Below, piece by piece: positions 53,961 to 62,233 of a stretch of DNA of 64,000 bases. Positions within the stretch are counted from its first letter, which is position 1. Each line of letters opens with the position of its first letter. A model generated the notes under the pieces. It was not told the origin of the DNA, did no database searches, and saw only the letters and a program-made list of their open reading frames with translations. Position numbers and translations under genes: made by a program. The DNA comes from Rubrobacter xylanophilus DSM 9941 (GTDB taxonomy: Bacteria; Actinomycetota; Rubrobacteria; Rubrobacterales; Rubrobacteraceae), in assembly GCF_000014185.1 (NCBI RefSeq), contig NC_008148.1, positions 620,001 to 684,000 of the forward strand, read 5' to 3'.

Positions 53961-54673
53961 GCGGGGTGCTCGTCGGGGTCGGCGTGGGGCCCGGGGACCC
54001 GGAGCTGCTCACGCTCGCGGGCCTGCGCGCCCTCCGGGAGGCGGAGGCGGTCTTCGTCCCGGTGGGGGACGCCGGTCGGGCGGGGCGGGCGGAGGCGGTG
54101 GTGCGGGCGCACCTGGAGCCTGGGCGCCTGATAAGGCGGCTCGTGTTCGCGCTCTCCCGCGGCGGCGAGGCCCGCGAGCGCAGCTGGCGCGGGGCCGCCA
54201 GGGAGGTCGCGCGGCACCTGCGGCGGGGGGAGCGGTGCGCCTTCGCCACCCTCGGGGACCCCAACGTCTACTCCACCTTCACCTACCTCGCGCGGGCGGT
54301 GAGGGAGGAGCTGCCCGGGACGGAGGTGCGGACGGTGCCGGGGATCACGGCGATGCAGGATCTCGCGGCCCGCAGCGGCACGGTGCTGCTGGAGGGGGAG
54401 GAGCGGCTCGCGCTCCTGCCCCTCACCGCGGGGGAGGGGGCGCTCAGGGAGGCGCTCGGGGGCTTCGAGACCGTGGTCTGCTACAAGGGCGGGGGCCGGA
54501 TGGCGGAGGCGCTGCGGGCCGCAAGGGAGGCCGGGCGGCTCGAGGGCGCCGTCTACGGGGCCCGGCTCGGTGCGGAGGGGGAGGAGCTCCTGCCCGCCCG
54601 GGAGGTGCGCGGGGAGGCGCCCTACCTCTCCACCGTCATCTTCACCCGCAGGGGGGGAGGGCTCCGTGGGTAG
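53957..54673 (+). CDS. cobI: Precorrin-2 / cobalt-factor II C20-methyltransferase
   Basis: 238 residues from a GTG with GTGA overlap. TP-methylase family: GVGVGPGDPELLTLAGLRAL at the start, FATLGDPNVYSTFTYLARA and TVPGITAMQDLAARSG. These match CobI/CbiL, which uses SAM to methylate C20. By eye I cannot tell CobI (metal-free) from CbiL (cobalt) specificity. Overlaps cobM by 8 bases. Confidence 0.93.
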   Translation: MSGVLVGVGVGPGDPELLTLAGLRALREAEAVFVPVGDAGRAGRAEAVVRAHLEPGRLIRRLVFALSRGGEARERSWRGAAREVARHLRRGERCAFATLGDPNVYSTFTYLARAVREELPGTEVRTVPGITAMQDLAARSGTVLLEGEERLALLPLTAGEGALREALGGFETVVCYKGGGRMAEALRAAREAGRLEGAVYGARLGAEGEELLPAREVRGEAPYLSTVIFTRRGGGLRG

Positions 54674-55439
54674 GGTGTGGTTTATCGGGGCGGGGCCGGG
54701 GGCGCCGGATTTGCTCACGCTGCGGGGGGCGCGGCTGATCTCCGAGGCGGACGTCGTGGTGTGGGCCAGGAGCCTGGTGCACGAGGGGGTGCTGGAGCAC
54801 GCCCGGCCCGGGGCCGAGATCGTCGAGTCCACCACCCTCCCGCTGGAGGGGGTGCGCGGGGTCTACGAGCGGGCCGCCGCCGAGGACCTGAAGGTCGCCC
54901 GCGTCCACTCCGGCGACCCCAGCCTCTACGGGGCGGTGCTGGAGCAGATAGAGCTCTGCGAGGAGCTGGGGCTCGCGTGGGAGATCGTGCCGGGGGTCTC
55001 CTCGCTCGGGGCGGCGGCCGCGGCGCTGGGGCGGGAGCTGACGGTCCCGGAGGTCTCCCAGTCGGTGATCCTCACCCGCCGCGCCTTCCGCACCCCGATG
55101 CCGGAGAACGAGAGCATCCGGGGCTTCGCCGCCCACAGGACGACGATGGCGGTCTTCCTCTCCGCCGCCCGGCCGCGCCTCCTGCAGGAGGAGCTGCTCT
55201 CGGGCGGCTACCCCCCGGAGACCCCCTGCGCGGTGGTCTACCGGGCGAGCTGGCCGGACGAGAAGGTCATAGAGTGCCCGCTCGGGGAGCTCGCCGAGCG
55301 CGTCCGGGGGGCGGGGATAAAGCGGCAGGCGCTCATCCTGGTGGGCCCGGCCCTCGGGGCGGGGGGGAGGCGCTCCCGCCTGTACAGCCCGCGCTTCTCG
55401 CACATGTTCCGCAGGGCCGAGGGGGAGGGGGATGCCTGA
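54666..55439 (+). CDS. cobM: Precorrin-4 / cobalt-precorrin-4 C11-methyltransferase
   Basis: 257 residues from the GTG at 54666. VWFIGAGPGAPDLLTLRGARLI, HSGDPSLYGAVLEQI, VPGVSSLGAAAAALGRELTVPEVSQSV and NESIRGFAAHRTTMAVFLS are diagnostic of CobM/CbiF. It methylates C11 with SAM. Overlaps cbiD by 8 bases. Confidence 0.95.
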   Translation: MGRVWFIGAGPGAPDLLTLRGARLISEADVVVWARSLVHEGVLEHARPGAEIVESTTLPLEGVRGVYERAAAEDLKVARVHSGDPSLYGAVLEQIELCEELGLAWEIVPGVSSLGAAAAALGRELTVPEVSQSVILTRRAFRTPMPENESIRGFAAHRTTMAVFLSAARPRLLQEELLSGGYPPETPCAVVYRASWPDEKVIECPLGELAERVRGAGIKRQALILVGPALGAGGRRSRLYSPRFSHMFRRAEGEGDA

Positions 55440-56598
55440 GCGGAGGGAGCTTCGCGAGCCCCCCATGCCCCCGAGCATGGCCCGGGTGAGGGGGAGGAAG
55501 CTCAGGACCGGCTGGACCACCGGCACCTGCGCCGCGGCGGCGGCGAAGGCCGCGGCGAGGGCGCTTGCGAGCGGCGAGGCGCAGGAGATGGTGGAGGTGA
55601 GGCTCCCCGGGAGGGGCGAGGGGCGGCGGGTCCGGTTCGGGGTCGAGCGGTGCGAGCTCGGGGAGGGGTGGGCCGAGGCGGTGGTGGTCAAGGACGCCGG
55701 GGACGACCCGGACGTCACCCACGGGGCGCACCTCACCGCCCGGGTCTCGTGGCGGGAGGAGCCGGGGGTGGAGCTCGACCGCGGGGAGGGGGTCGGGGTG
55801 GTGACAAAGCCGGGGCTCGGGCTCCCCGTCGGCGCCCCGGCGATAAACCCCGTGCCGCGGCGCATGATCCTGTACTCCCTCGAGGAGGCGCTCGATACGC
55901 GGAGGCGGGGGGTGCGGGTTGTCATCAGCGTGCCGGGCGGGGAGGAGATGGCGAGAAAGACCACCAACCCCCGGCTCGGGATCGTCGGGGGGATCTCCAT
56001 CCTGGGCACCACCGGGATCGTGCGCCCCTTCTCCACCGCCGCCTGGGCGGCGAGCGTGGTGCAGGCCATAGACGTGGTGGCCGCCCAGGGGGGCGACACC
56101 TTCGTGCTCTCCACCGGCGGGCTCACCGAGCGGGCGGCGATGCGCCTGCTGCCCCACCTGGAGGAGGTGTGCTTTATCGAGGTGGGGGACTTCACCGGGC
56201 AGGCGGTCCGGCGGGCCGCGAAGAGGGGCCTCGGGCGGGGCTTCTTCGTGGGGATGGCGGGCAAGCTCGCCAAGCTGGCCTCGGGGGTGATGATGACCCA
56301 CTGGACCCGCTCGCGGGTGGACACCAGCCTGCTCGCGGAGATCACGCGCAAAGCCGGGGGGAGCGAGCGCCTCGCGGAGGAGGTGGAGGGGGCCAACAGC
56401 GCCCGCCACGCCTACGAGCTGTGGCGGGCGGCGGGGCTCTCGGGGGCGCCGCGCCTGCTGTGCGCCCGGGTGGCGGAGAACCTGCGCGAGCACGCGGGAG
56501 GGGCGCTGGAGATGCACGCGATCATGGTGGACTTCGACACCCTGGAGCCCGTGGGGGCGAGCCCGGGGGCTCTGGAGCTCACGGCGTGGAGGGGATGA
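55432..56598 (+). CDS. cbiD: Cobalt-precorrin-5B C1-methyltransferase
   Basis: 388 residues from the ATG at 55432. LRTGWTTGTCAAAAAKAAA, VVKDAGDDPDVTHGA, NPVPRRMI, STGGLTERAAM and VGMAGKLAKLASGVMMTHW are CbiD signatures. CbiD belongs to the early-cobalt (anaerobic) pathway and has no counterpart in the aerobic one, so its presence assigns the main route. It ends in an ATGA overlap. Confidence 0.96.
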   Translation: MPERRELREPPMPPSMARVRGRKLRTGWTTGTCAAAAAKAAARALASGEAQEMVEVRLPGRGEGRRVRFGVERCELGEGWAEAVVVKDAGDDPDVTHGAHLTARVSWREEPGVELDRGEGVGVVTKPGLGLPVGAPAINPVPRRMILYSLEEALDTRRRGVRVVISVPGGEEMARKTTNPRLGIVGGISILGTTGIVRPFSTAAWAASVVQAIDVVAAQGGDTFVLSTGGLTERAAMRLLPHLEEVCFIEVGDFTGQAVRRAAKRGLGRGFFVGMAGKLAKLASGVMMTHWTRSRVDTSLLAEITRKAGGSERLAEEVEGANSARHAYELWRAAGLSGAPRLLCARVAENLREHAGGALEMHAIMVDFDTLEPVGASPGALELTAWRG

Positions 56599-57797
56599 GG
56601 AGGATCTCGGTTATAGGCCTCGACGGGAGGCCCCTCCCCCCGGAGGCGAGGGAGCTTCTGGCGGGGGCCGCGCTGGTGGCGGGGGGGCGGCGGCACCTGA
56701 GGGAGCTCGGCCTGGAGGGGGGGCGCTCGGTGGCGCTGGAGGGCGACCTCTCCGGGGCGCTCGAGCGGATCTCGGCCGAGCGCGGCCCCGTGGCGGTGCT
56801 GGCCTCCGGGGACCCGGGGTTCTTCGGGATCGTGCGGCTCCTGGCCGGGCGCTTCGGGCGGGAGGCGCTCAGGGTGCTGCCCGCCGCCTCCTCCGCCGCG
56901 CGCGCCTTCGCCCGGGCCTCGCTCCCCTGGGACGACGCCCTGGTGGTGAGCGCCCACGGCCGCGACCCCCGCCGGGCGGTGAACGCCTGCCGGGCCCACC
57001 CCAAGGTGGCGGTCCTCACCTCCCCGGGCTTCGGCCCGGCGGAGCTGGCCCGGGAGCTCGCGGGGTGGGGGAGGGAGCTGTTCGTGGCCGAGCGGCTCGG
57101 GGAGCCCGACGAGCGCTGCTTCTCCGGGGGCCCGGAGGAGGTCGCCGGGCGGCGCTGGCGCGAGCCCAACGTGGTGCTCTCCCTGCGGGAGGGGCGCGCG
57201 GTGGGGGCGAAGGGCTGGGCCTCCTGCGGGCTTGGGAGCCCGGGGCGGTGGGCGCTGCCGGAGGGGGAGTTCGAGCACCGCTCCGGCATGATCTCCGGGC
57301 CCGAGACCCGCGCCCTCGCCCTCGCCCGCCTCGGCCCCGGCCCCGGGGACCTGGTCTGGGACGTGGGGGCCGGGAGCGGCTCGGTCGCCATCGAGTGCGC
57401 CCGGCTGGGGGCCGCCGCGGCGGCCGTGGAGCGCGACCCCGAGAGCTGCGGGCGCATCCGGCGCAACGCGGAGCGCCACGGCGTGTGCGTCCGGGTGGTG
57501 GAGGGGGAGGCGCCGGAGGCGCTGCGCGGCCTCCCCGACCCGGACGCGGTCTTCGTGGGCGGCTCGGGTGGTGGCCTTAGGGAGATCCTGCGCCTGTGCG
57601 CCGCCCGCGCCCGCCGCTGCGTGGTGGCCAGCCTCGTGGGGCTGGAGCGGGTGGTCCCGGCGGCGGAGCTGCTCGAGGGCTGCGGGCTGGAGGTGGAGGC
57701 GGTCATGCTGCAGGCCTCGCGGGTGAAGGGGGTGGGGAGGCTGCACCGGCTGGCCCCGGAGAACCCGGTCTTCCTGGTCTCGGGGGCGAGGCCGTGA
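56595..57797 (+). CDS. cobL: Fused C5/C15-methyltransferase and C12-decarboxylase (CbiET/CobL)
   Basis: 400 residues from the ATG at 56595. Residues 1-200 are the CbiE TP-methylase half (VIGLDGRPLPPEARELLAGAALVAGGRRH, ASGDPGFFGIVRLL). Residues 210-400 are the CbiT half with the class I SAM motif LVWDVGAGSGSVAIECARL and VFVGGSGGGLREIL. The fusion methylates C5 and C15 and removes the C12 acetate carboxyl. GTGA overlap with the next gene. Confidence 0.95.
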   Translation: MRRISVIGLDGRPLPPEARELLAGAALVAGGRRHLRELGLEGGRSVALEGDLSGALERISAERGPVAVLASGDPGFFGIVRLLAGRFGREALRVLPAASSAARAFARASLPWDDALVVSAHGRDPRRAVNACRAHPKVAVLTSPGFGPAELARELAGWGRELFVAERLGEPDERCFSGGPEEVAGRRWREPNVVLSLREGRAVGAKGWASCGLGSPGRWALPEGEFEHRSGMISGPETRALALARLGPGPGDLVWDVGAGSGSVAIECARLGAAAAAVERDPESCGRIRRNAERHGVCVRVVEGEAPEALRGLPDPDAVFVGGSGGGLREILRLCAARARRCVVASLVGLERVVPAAELLEGCGLEVEAVMLQASRVKGVGRLHRLAPENPVFLVSGARP

Positions 57798-59479
57798 TCG
57801 GGCTCGTCGCCGCCACGGAGAACGGGCGCCGCCGGGCCCGCCACCTCGCCCGCGCCTGGCCCGACGCCCGCCTCTACGGCGGGAGGCCCGGGGAGGCCGT
57901 CCGGCGGGCGTGGGGGGAGTGCGGGGGGCTCGTGCTCTTCATGGCCGCCGGGGCGGCGGTGCGCCTCGTCGCCCCGCTCCTCTCGGACAAGCGGCGCGAC
58001 CCCGGTGTGGTCTGCGTGGACGACGCCGGGAGGCACGCCGTCTCCCTCTGCGGGGGGCACGGGGGAGGGGCCAACGCGCTCGCCCGCAGGGTTGCGGGGG
58101 CGCTGGGGGCGGGGCCCGTGATCACGACGGCGAGCGAGGCCCTCGGGGTGCCCGCGCTGGACTCGCTCGGCGCGGAGCTGGGTTTCCGGATCGAGGAGGG
58201 CTCGGACCTCGCCGCGGTGGGGGCGGCGCTCGTCGGCGGGGAGACCGTGCGCCTCGTCTCCGAGCGGCGCTGGCCGCTCGGCCCGCTGCCGGAGAACGTG
58301 GTGCGCTCCGGAGAGCCGGAGCCGCCCCTCATCCTGATCTCCGACCGGGCGGCGGACCCCCCGCGCCCGGCCGTCGTCTACCGGCCGCCCTCGCTCGTCG
58401 CCGGGGTGGGCTGCAGCCGGGGGGCGGGGGCGGAGGAGATCCTGGGCCTCCTTCGCCCGGCGCTGCAGGGGGCCGGGCTCTCGCCCAAGAGCCTCTGCGC
58501 CCTGGCCAGCGTGGAGGCCAAGCGGGGGGAGCGGGGGCTCCTGGAGGCCGCGGAGAGCCTCGGGGTGACTCTGCGCCTCTTCCCGGCGCAGAGGCTCGCC
58601 CGCCAGCCCGCCCCAAACCCCTCGCGCGCCGTAGAGCGGGCGGTGGGGACCCCGAGCGTGGCCGAGGCGGCGGTGCTCGCCTGCGGGGCCACGCTCCTCG
58701 TGGAGAAGCGCCGTTCGAAGAACGCCACCGTCGCGGTGGGGCGCCTCCCGGTGCGCGGCAGGCTGTACATCGTCGGCCTCGGGCCGGGGGACGAGGGCCT
58801 GCTCCCGCCGCTCGCCCGAAGGGCGCTCTCCCGGGCGGAGCTGGTGGTGGGCCTGGAGCGGTACGTGGGGCGCATCCGGCACCTGCTGCGGCCGGGGACG
58901 CGGGTCGCCACCCCGCCGCTTGGCGAGGAGGTGGAGCGGGCCCGCCTGGCGCTGGAGGAGGCCCGGGCCGGGGGCAGCGCGGCGCTGGTGAGCGGGGGGG
59001 ACGCGGGGGTCTACGGGATGGCCTCCCCGGCGCTGGAGCTGGCCGGGGAGGAGGTGGAGGTGGAGGTCGTCCCCGGGATAACCGCCGCCCAGGCCGCTTC
59101 TGCGCTGCTCGGGGCCCCGCTCGGCCACGACCACTGCGCGCTGAGCCTCTCCGACCTCCTCACCCCCTGGGAGGTCATAGAGCGGCGGCTGAGGGCGGTC
59201 GCGGAGGCGGACCTGGTGGTCTCGCTGTACAACCCCCGCTCGGGGGGCCGCGGCTGGCAGCTGGAGAGGGCCCGGCGCATCCTGCTGGAGCGCCGCCCGC
59301 CGGAGACCCCCGTTGGGGTGGTCAGGAACGCCTTCCGCGAGGGCCAGCGGGTCGCGCTCACCAGCCTGGGCTCCCTGCGGACCGGGGAGGCGGACATGAA
59401 CACCATCGTCGTGGTGGGCAGCTCCCGCACCCGGGTGCGCGCCGGACGGATGGTAACCCCGAGGGGGTACGCGGGGTGA
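57794..59479 (+). CDS. CbiG-CbiH(CobJ) fusion: cobalt-precorrin-5A hydrolase plus C17-methyltransferase
   Basis: 561 residues from the GTG at 57794. Residues 1-315 are CbiG: FMAAGAAVRLVAPLLSDKRRDPGVVCVDDAGRHAVSLCGGHGGGAN (N-domain), then GVGCSRGAGAEEILGLL and ASVEAKRGERGLLEAAESLGV with GTPSVAEAA (C-domain). Residues 320-561 are the TP-methylase CbiH/CobJ: LYIVGLGPGDEGLLPPLARRAL, SGGDAGVYGMASPALEL, SLSDLLTPWEVIERRL, SLYNPRSGGRGWQL. Together they would close the corrin ring (C17 methylation) and expel the two-carbon fragment, adjacent steps in the cobalt-early route. Confidence 0.93.
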   Translation: MIGLVAATENGRRRARHLARAWPDARLYGGRPGEAVRRAWGECGGLVLFMAAGAAVRLVAPLLSDKRRDPGVVCVDDAGRHAVSLCGGHGGGANALARRVAGALGAGPVITTASEALGVPALDSLGAELGFRIEEGSDLAAVGAALVGGETVRLVSERRWPLGPLPENVVRSGEPEPPLILISDRAADPPRPAVVYRPPSLVAGVGCSRGAGAEEILGLLRPALQGAGLSPKSLCALASVEAKRGERGLLEAAESLGVTLRLFPAQRLARQPAPNPSRAVERAVGTPSVAEAAVLACGATLLVEKRRSKNATVAVGRLPVRGRLYIVGLGPGDEGLLPPLARRALSRAELVVGLERYVGRIRHLLRPGTRVATPPLGEEVERARLALEEARAGGSAALVSGGDAGVYGMASPALELAGEEVEVEVVPGITAAQAASALLGAPLGHDHCALSLSDLLTPWEVIERRLRAVAEADLVVSLYNPRSGGRGWQLERARRILLERRPPETPVGVVRNAFREGQRVALTSLGSLRTGEADMNTIVVVGSSRTRVRAGRMVTPRGYAG

Positions 59480-59682
59480 GGGTGTTCGCGGTCACGGAGG
59501 CCTGCGCGGGCTGCGGGGCCTGCCTGAGGACCTGCCCGGAGCGGGCCATCCGCCCCGCCCCCGCGGGCAGCCCCTCCCCGCTTGTGGTGCTGGAGGACCG
59601 CTGCACCGGGTGCGCCGAGTGCGCCGAGGTCTGCCCGGCCGCCGCCTGCGTGCAGGTGGAGAGGGAAGAGGAGGAAGGTTGA
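59476..59682 (+). CDS. 2x[4Fe-4S] ferredoxin inside the B12 operon
   Basis: 68 residues from a GTG with GTGA overlap. Two canonical motifs: CAGCGACLRTCPE (first) and CTGCAECAEVCPA (second), in an 8Fe-8S bacterial ferredoxin layout. Its place between cbiH and cbiC, overlapping both, suggests it gives electrons to a corrin-pathway step, such as ring reduction or cobalt reduction before adenosylation. That is inference. Confidence 0.9.
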   Translation: MRVFAVTEACAGCGACLRTCPERAIRPAPAGSPSPLVVLEDRCTGCAECAEVCPAAACVQVEREEEEG

Positions 59683-60278
59683 GAAGGCCCCACCCCATAG
59701 AGGCCGAGAGCTACCGCGTTTTGCGCTCCCTGGTGGACCTCTCCGGCCTCGGTCCGCTCTCCCGGGCGGTGGCCGAGCGCGTGATCCACGCCTCCGCCGA
59801 CCCGGAGTACGCCCGGACGCTGGTCCTGGACGAGGCGGCGCTGGAGAGGGGGCTCGCCGCCCTCCGCAGGGGGGCGCCGCTCGTGGCCGACGTGGGGATG
59901 GCCGCCGCGGGGGTGACCGCCCGCAGGGCGCTGTGCTTCGTCTCCGACCCGCGGGCCGCGCGCCTCTCCGGGGAGCTCGGGATCACGCGCTCTGCCGCCG
60001 GCATCCGGCTCGCGGCCGCGGAGGTGGGGGAGGGGGCCGTGTGGATGGTGGGCAGCGCCCCCACCGCCCTCCTCGAGCTTTTGCGCCTCCCGGTCGAGCC
60101 CGCGCTCGTGGCGGGCTTCCCGGTGGGCTTCGTGGGGGCGGCCGAGGCAAAGGAGCGTCTGGAGGAGAGCGGGCTTCCCGCGGTGACTAACCGGGGCCCC
60201 AAGGGCGGGTCCGCGGTCGCGGCCGCCGCGGTGAACGCCCTGATCTACCACGGGAGGGATGATCCGCATGATGCCTGA
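59679..60278 (+). CDS. cbiC: Precorrin-8X / cobalt-precorrin-8 methylmutase
   Basis: 199 residues from the TTG at 59679 (TTGA overlap). HPIEAESYRVLRSLVDLSGLGPLSRAVAERVIHASAD, LVADVGMAAAGVTARR, VGSAPTALLELL and GFPVGFVGAAEAKERLEESGLPAVTNRGPKGGS are CbiC/CobH signatures. It moves the C11 methyl to C12, giving (hydrogeno/co)byrinate. Confidence 0.95.
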   Translation: MRRPHPIEAESYRVLRSLVDLSGLGPLSRAVAERVIHASADPEYARTLVLDEAALERGLAALRRGAPLVADVGMAAAGVTARRALCFVSDPRAARLSGELGITRSAAGIRLAAAEVGEGAVWMVGSAPTALLELLRLPVEPALVAGFPVGFVGAAEAKERLEESGLPAVTNRGPKGGSAVAAAAVNALIYHGRDDPHDA

Positions 60279-61161
60279 TGGCGCGAGACCGGCGCTGCTC
60301 GTCGTGGGCCACGGAAGCCGCGACCGGCGGGCCGCCGGGGAGTTCGGGCGGCTGGTCGGCATGGTCCGGGAGCGGGCCCCCGGCCTTCCGGTCGAGGGCG
60401 GGTTCATCGAGCTCTCGCCCCCGCCGGTCTCCGAGGCGGTCCGGCGGCTCGTGCGGGGCGGGGCCCGCAGCGTCGCCGCCGTCCCCCTGATGCTGCTCGC
60501 CGCCGGGCATGCCAAGGACGACATCCCCGCCACCCTGGTGCGCGAGCGGCTCGCCCACCCCGGACTCTCCTTCCGCTACGGCCGGGCGCTCGGCATCCGT
60601 CCGGAGCTTCTCGCCCTGATGGACGAGAGGATCTCCGCCGCCGTCCCCCCGCGGGAGCGGGAGGAGACCGCCGTCCTCCTCGTGGGCCGCGGCTCCTCGG
60701 ACCCGGACGCCAACTCGGATCTGGCGAAGATCGCCCGGCTCTTCTACGAGGGCCGCCCCTACCCGCTGGTGGAGCACGCCTTCGTCAGCCTCGCCCCCCC
60801 GGACGTCCCCACCGCCCTGGGGAGGCTGCACCGCCTCGGGTTCCGCCGGGTGGCGCTCTTCTCCTACTTCCTGTTCACCGGGGTGCTGGAGGAGCGCATC
60901 CGGCGCCAGGGCGCGTCCTTCGCCGCCGGACGCCCGGGCTTCCGCCTCTACTACGCCGGGTACTTCGGCCCGGAGGGCCGGGTCGCCGACCTGGTCCTGG
61001 AGCGCTACCGGGAGGCCCTGGAGGGCGACATCCGGATGAACTGCGACGTCTGCGTCCACCGGGTGGCCCTGCCGGGCTTCGAGGAGAAGGTCGGCGCCCC
61101 CGCGACCCCCCACCACCACCCCGACGAGCCGGGAGGGCACCACCATGGGCACCGCCACTAG
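60268..61161 (+). CDS. cbiX: Sirohydrochlorin cobaltochelatase CbiX, long form with Cys motif and His tail
   Basis: About 297 residues; I chose the ATG at 60268, 9 bases after GGGAGG, over an ATG at 60259. Two chelatase repeats: VVGHGSRDRRAAGEFGRL with PLMLLAAGHAKDDIP, and VGRGSSDPDANSDLAKIARL with VEHAFVSLAPPDVP. The C-terminus has M-N-C-D-V-C (an MxCxxC cluster motif known from the long CbiX) and a tail of eight His (HHHPDEPGGHHHGHRH). It inserts cobalt early, into sirohydrochlorin. Together with CbiD and CbiG it marks the early-cobalt pathway. Confidence 0.93.
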   Translation: MMPDGARPALLVVGHGSRDRRAAGEFGRLVGMVRERAPGLPVEGGFIELSPPPVSEAVRRLVRGGARSVAAVPLMLLAAGHAKDDIPATLVRERLAHPGLSFRYGRALGIRPELLALMDERISAAVPPREREETAVLLVGRGSSDPDANSDLAKIARLFYEGRPYPLVEHAFVSLAPPDVPTALGRLHRLGFRRVALFSYFLFTGVLEERIRRQGASFAAGRPGFRLYYAGYFGPEGRVADLVLERYREALEGDIRMNCDVCVHRVALPGFEEKVGAPATPHHHPDEPGGHHHGHRH

Positions 61162-62233
61162 CGGCGCCACGCCCCCGGAGGGGCGGGTCGGGGAGCTCGC
61201 GCGCGGCGTCGCCCCTCCCGACGGGGCCGCGGCGCGGGAGGCCGGCGAGCGCCACCTGCGCCTCACCAAGCCGCCGGGGAGCCTGGGGGAGCTGGAGGCG
61301 CTCGGGGCGCGCCTCGCGGGGATGGCGGGGCGCTGCCCCCCGCCGGTCCCGGAGCGCCCGGCGGTCCTCGTCGCCGCCGGGGACCACGGCGTCCTCTCCC
61401 GGGGGGTCTCCCCCTGGCCGCAGGAGGTGACCGCCGAGATGGTGCGCAACTTCTGCCGCGGCGGGGCGGCGGTGAACGCCATCGCCGCCGAGGTGGGGGC
61501 GCGGGTGCTGGTGCTGGACGCGGGGGTCGCCGGAGAGACGGAGCCCCACCCCCTGCTGCGGCGGGCGAGGGTGCGCCCCGGCACCGCCGACCTCAGCCGG
61601 GGGGCGGCGATGGGCCGGGAGGAGGCCGCCCGGGCGCTGCTGGCGGGGGCGGAGGCGGCGGGGGCCCTGCTCCGGGAGGGGGCCGACCTCCTGGTGACCG
61701 GGGATATGGGCATCGGGAACACCACCCCCGCCGCCTGCCTCGTCGCCGCCTTCACCGGCCGCCCGGCGGCGGAGGTCACCGGCCGGGGCACCGGGATAGA
61801 CGACGCGACGCTCGCCCTCAAGGTGCGGGTGGTGGAGGAGGCCCTTGGGCTCCACCGCCCGGACCCCTCCGACCCTTTGGGGACGCTCGCCGCCCTCGGC
61901 GGCCTGGAGCACGCGGCGCTCGCCGGGGCGATGCTGGAGGGCGCCGCCCGGCGGGTCCCCGTGGTGCTGGACGGGGTCTCCTCCTGCGCGGCGGCGCTGG
62001 TGGCGGCGGCCCTCTCCCCGCCCGCCGCCGGCTACATGGTCGCCGGACACCTCTCCGCCGAGCCGGGGGCCGGCGCCGCCCTCGAGGCGCTCGGCCTGCG
62101 GCCCCTGCTTGATCTGGGGATGCGGCTGGGGGAGGGGACGGGGGGGCTTCTCGCCGTGCCGCTCGTGCGGGCGGCGGCCCGCGTCCTCTCGGAGATGGCG
62201 ACCTTCGAGGAGGCCGGGGTGAGCGGGGGGTGA
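61145..62233 (+). CDS. cobT: Nicotinate-nucleotide--dimethylbenzimidazole phosphoribosyltransferase
   Basis: 362 residues from the ATG at 61145, overlapping cbiX by 17 bases. LTKPPGSLGELEALGARLAGMAG, AAGDHGVLSRGVSPWPQEVTAEMVRNF, LVTGDMGIGNTTPAACL, GRGTGIDD and the C-terminal LDLGMRLGEGTGG with a Glu catalytic base are CobT family features. It activates the lower-ligand base (DMB or another) as alpha-ribotide for the nucleotide loop. Confidence 0.96.
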   Translation: MGTATSGATPPEGRVGELARGVAPPDGAAAREAGERHLRLTKPPGSLGELEALGARLAGMAGRCPPPVPERPAVLVAAGDHGVLSRGVSPWPQEVTAEMVRNFCRGGAAVNAIAAEVGARVLVLDAGVAGETEPHPLLRRARVRPGTADLSRGAAMGREEAARALLAGAEAAGALLREGADLLVTGDMGIGNTTPAACLVAAFTGRPAAEVTGRGTGIDDATLALKVRVVEEALGLHRPDPSDPLGTLAALGGLEHAALAGAMLEGAARRVPVVLDGVSSCAAALVAAALSPPAAGYMVAGHLSAEPGAGAALEALGLRPLLDLGMRLGEGTGGLLAVPLVRAAARVLSEMATFEEAGVSGG

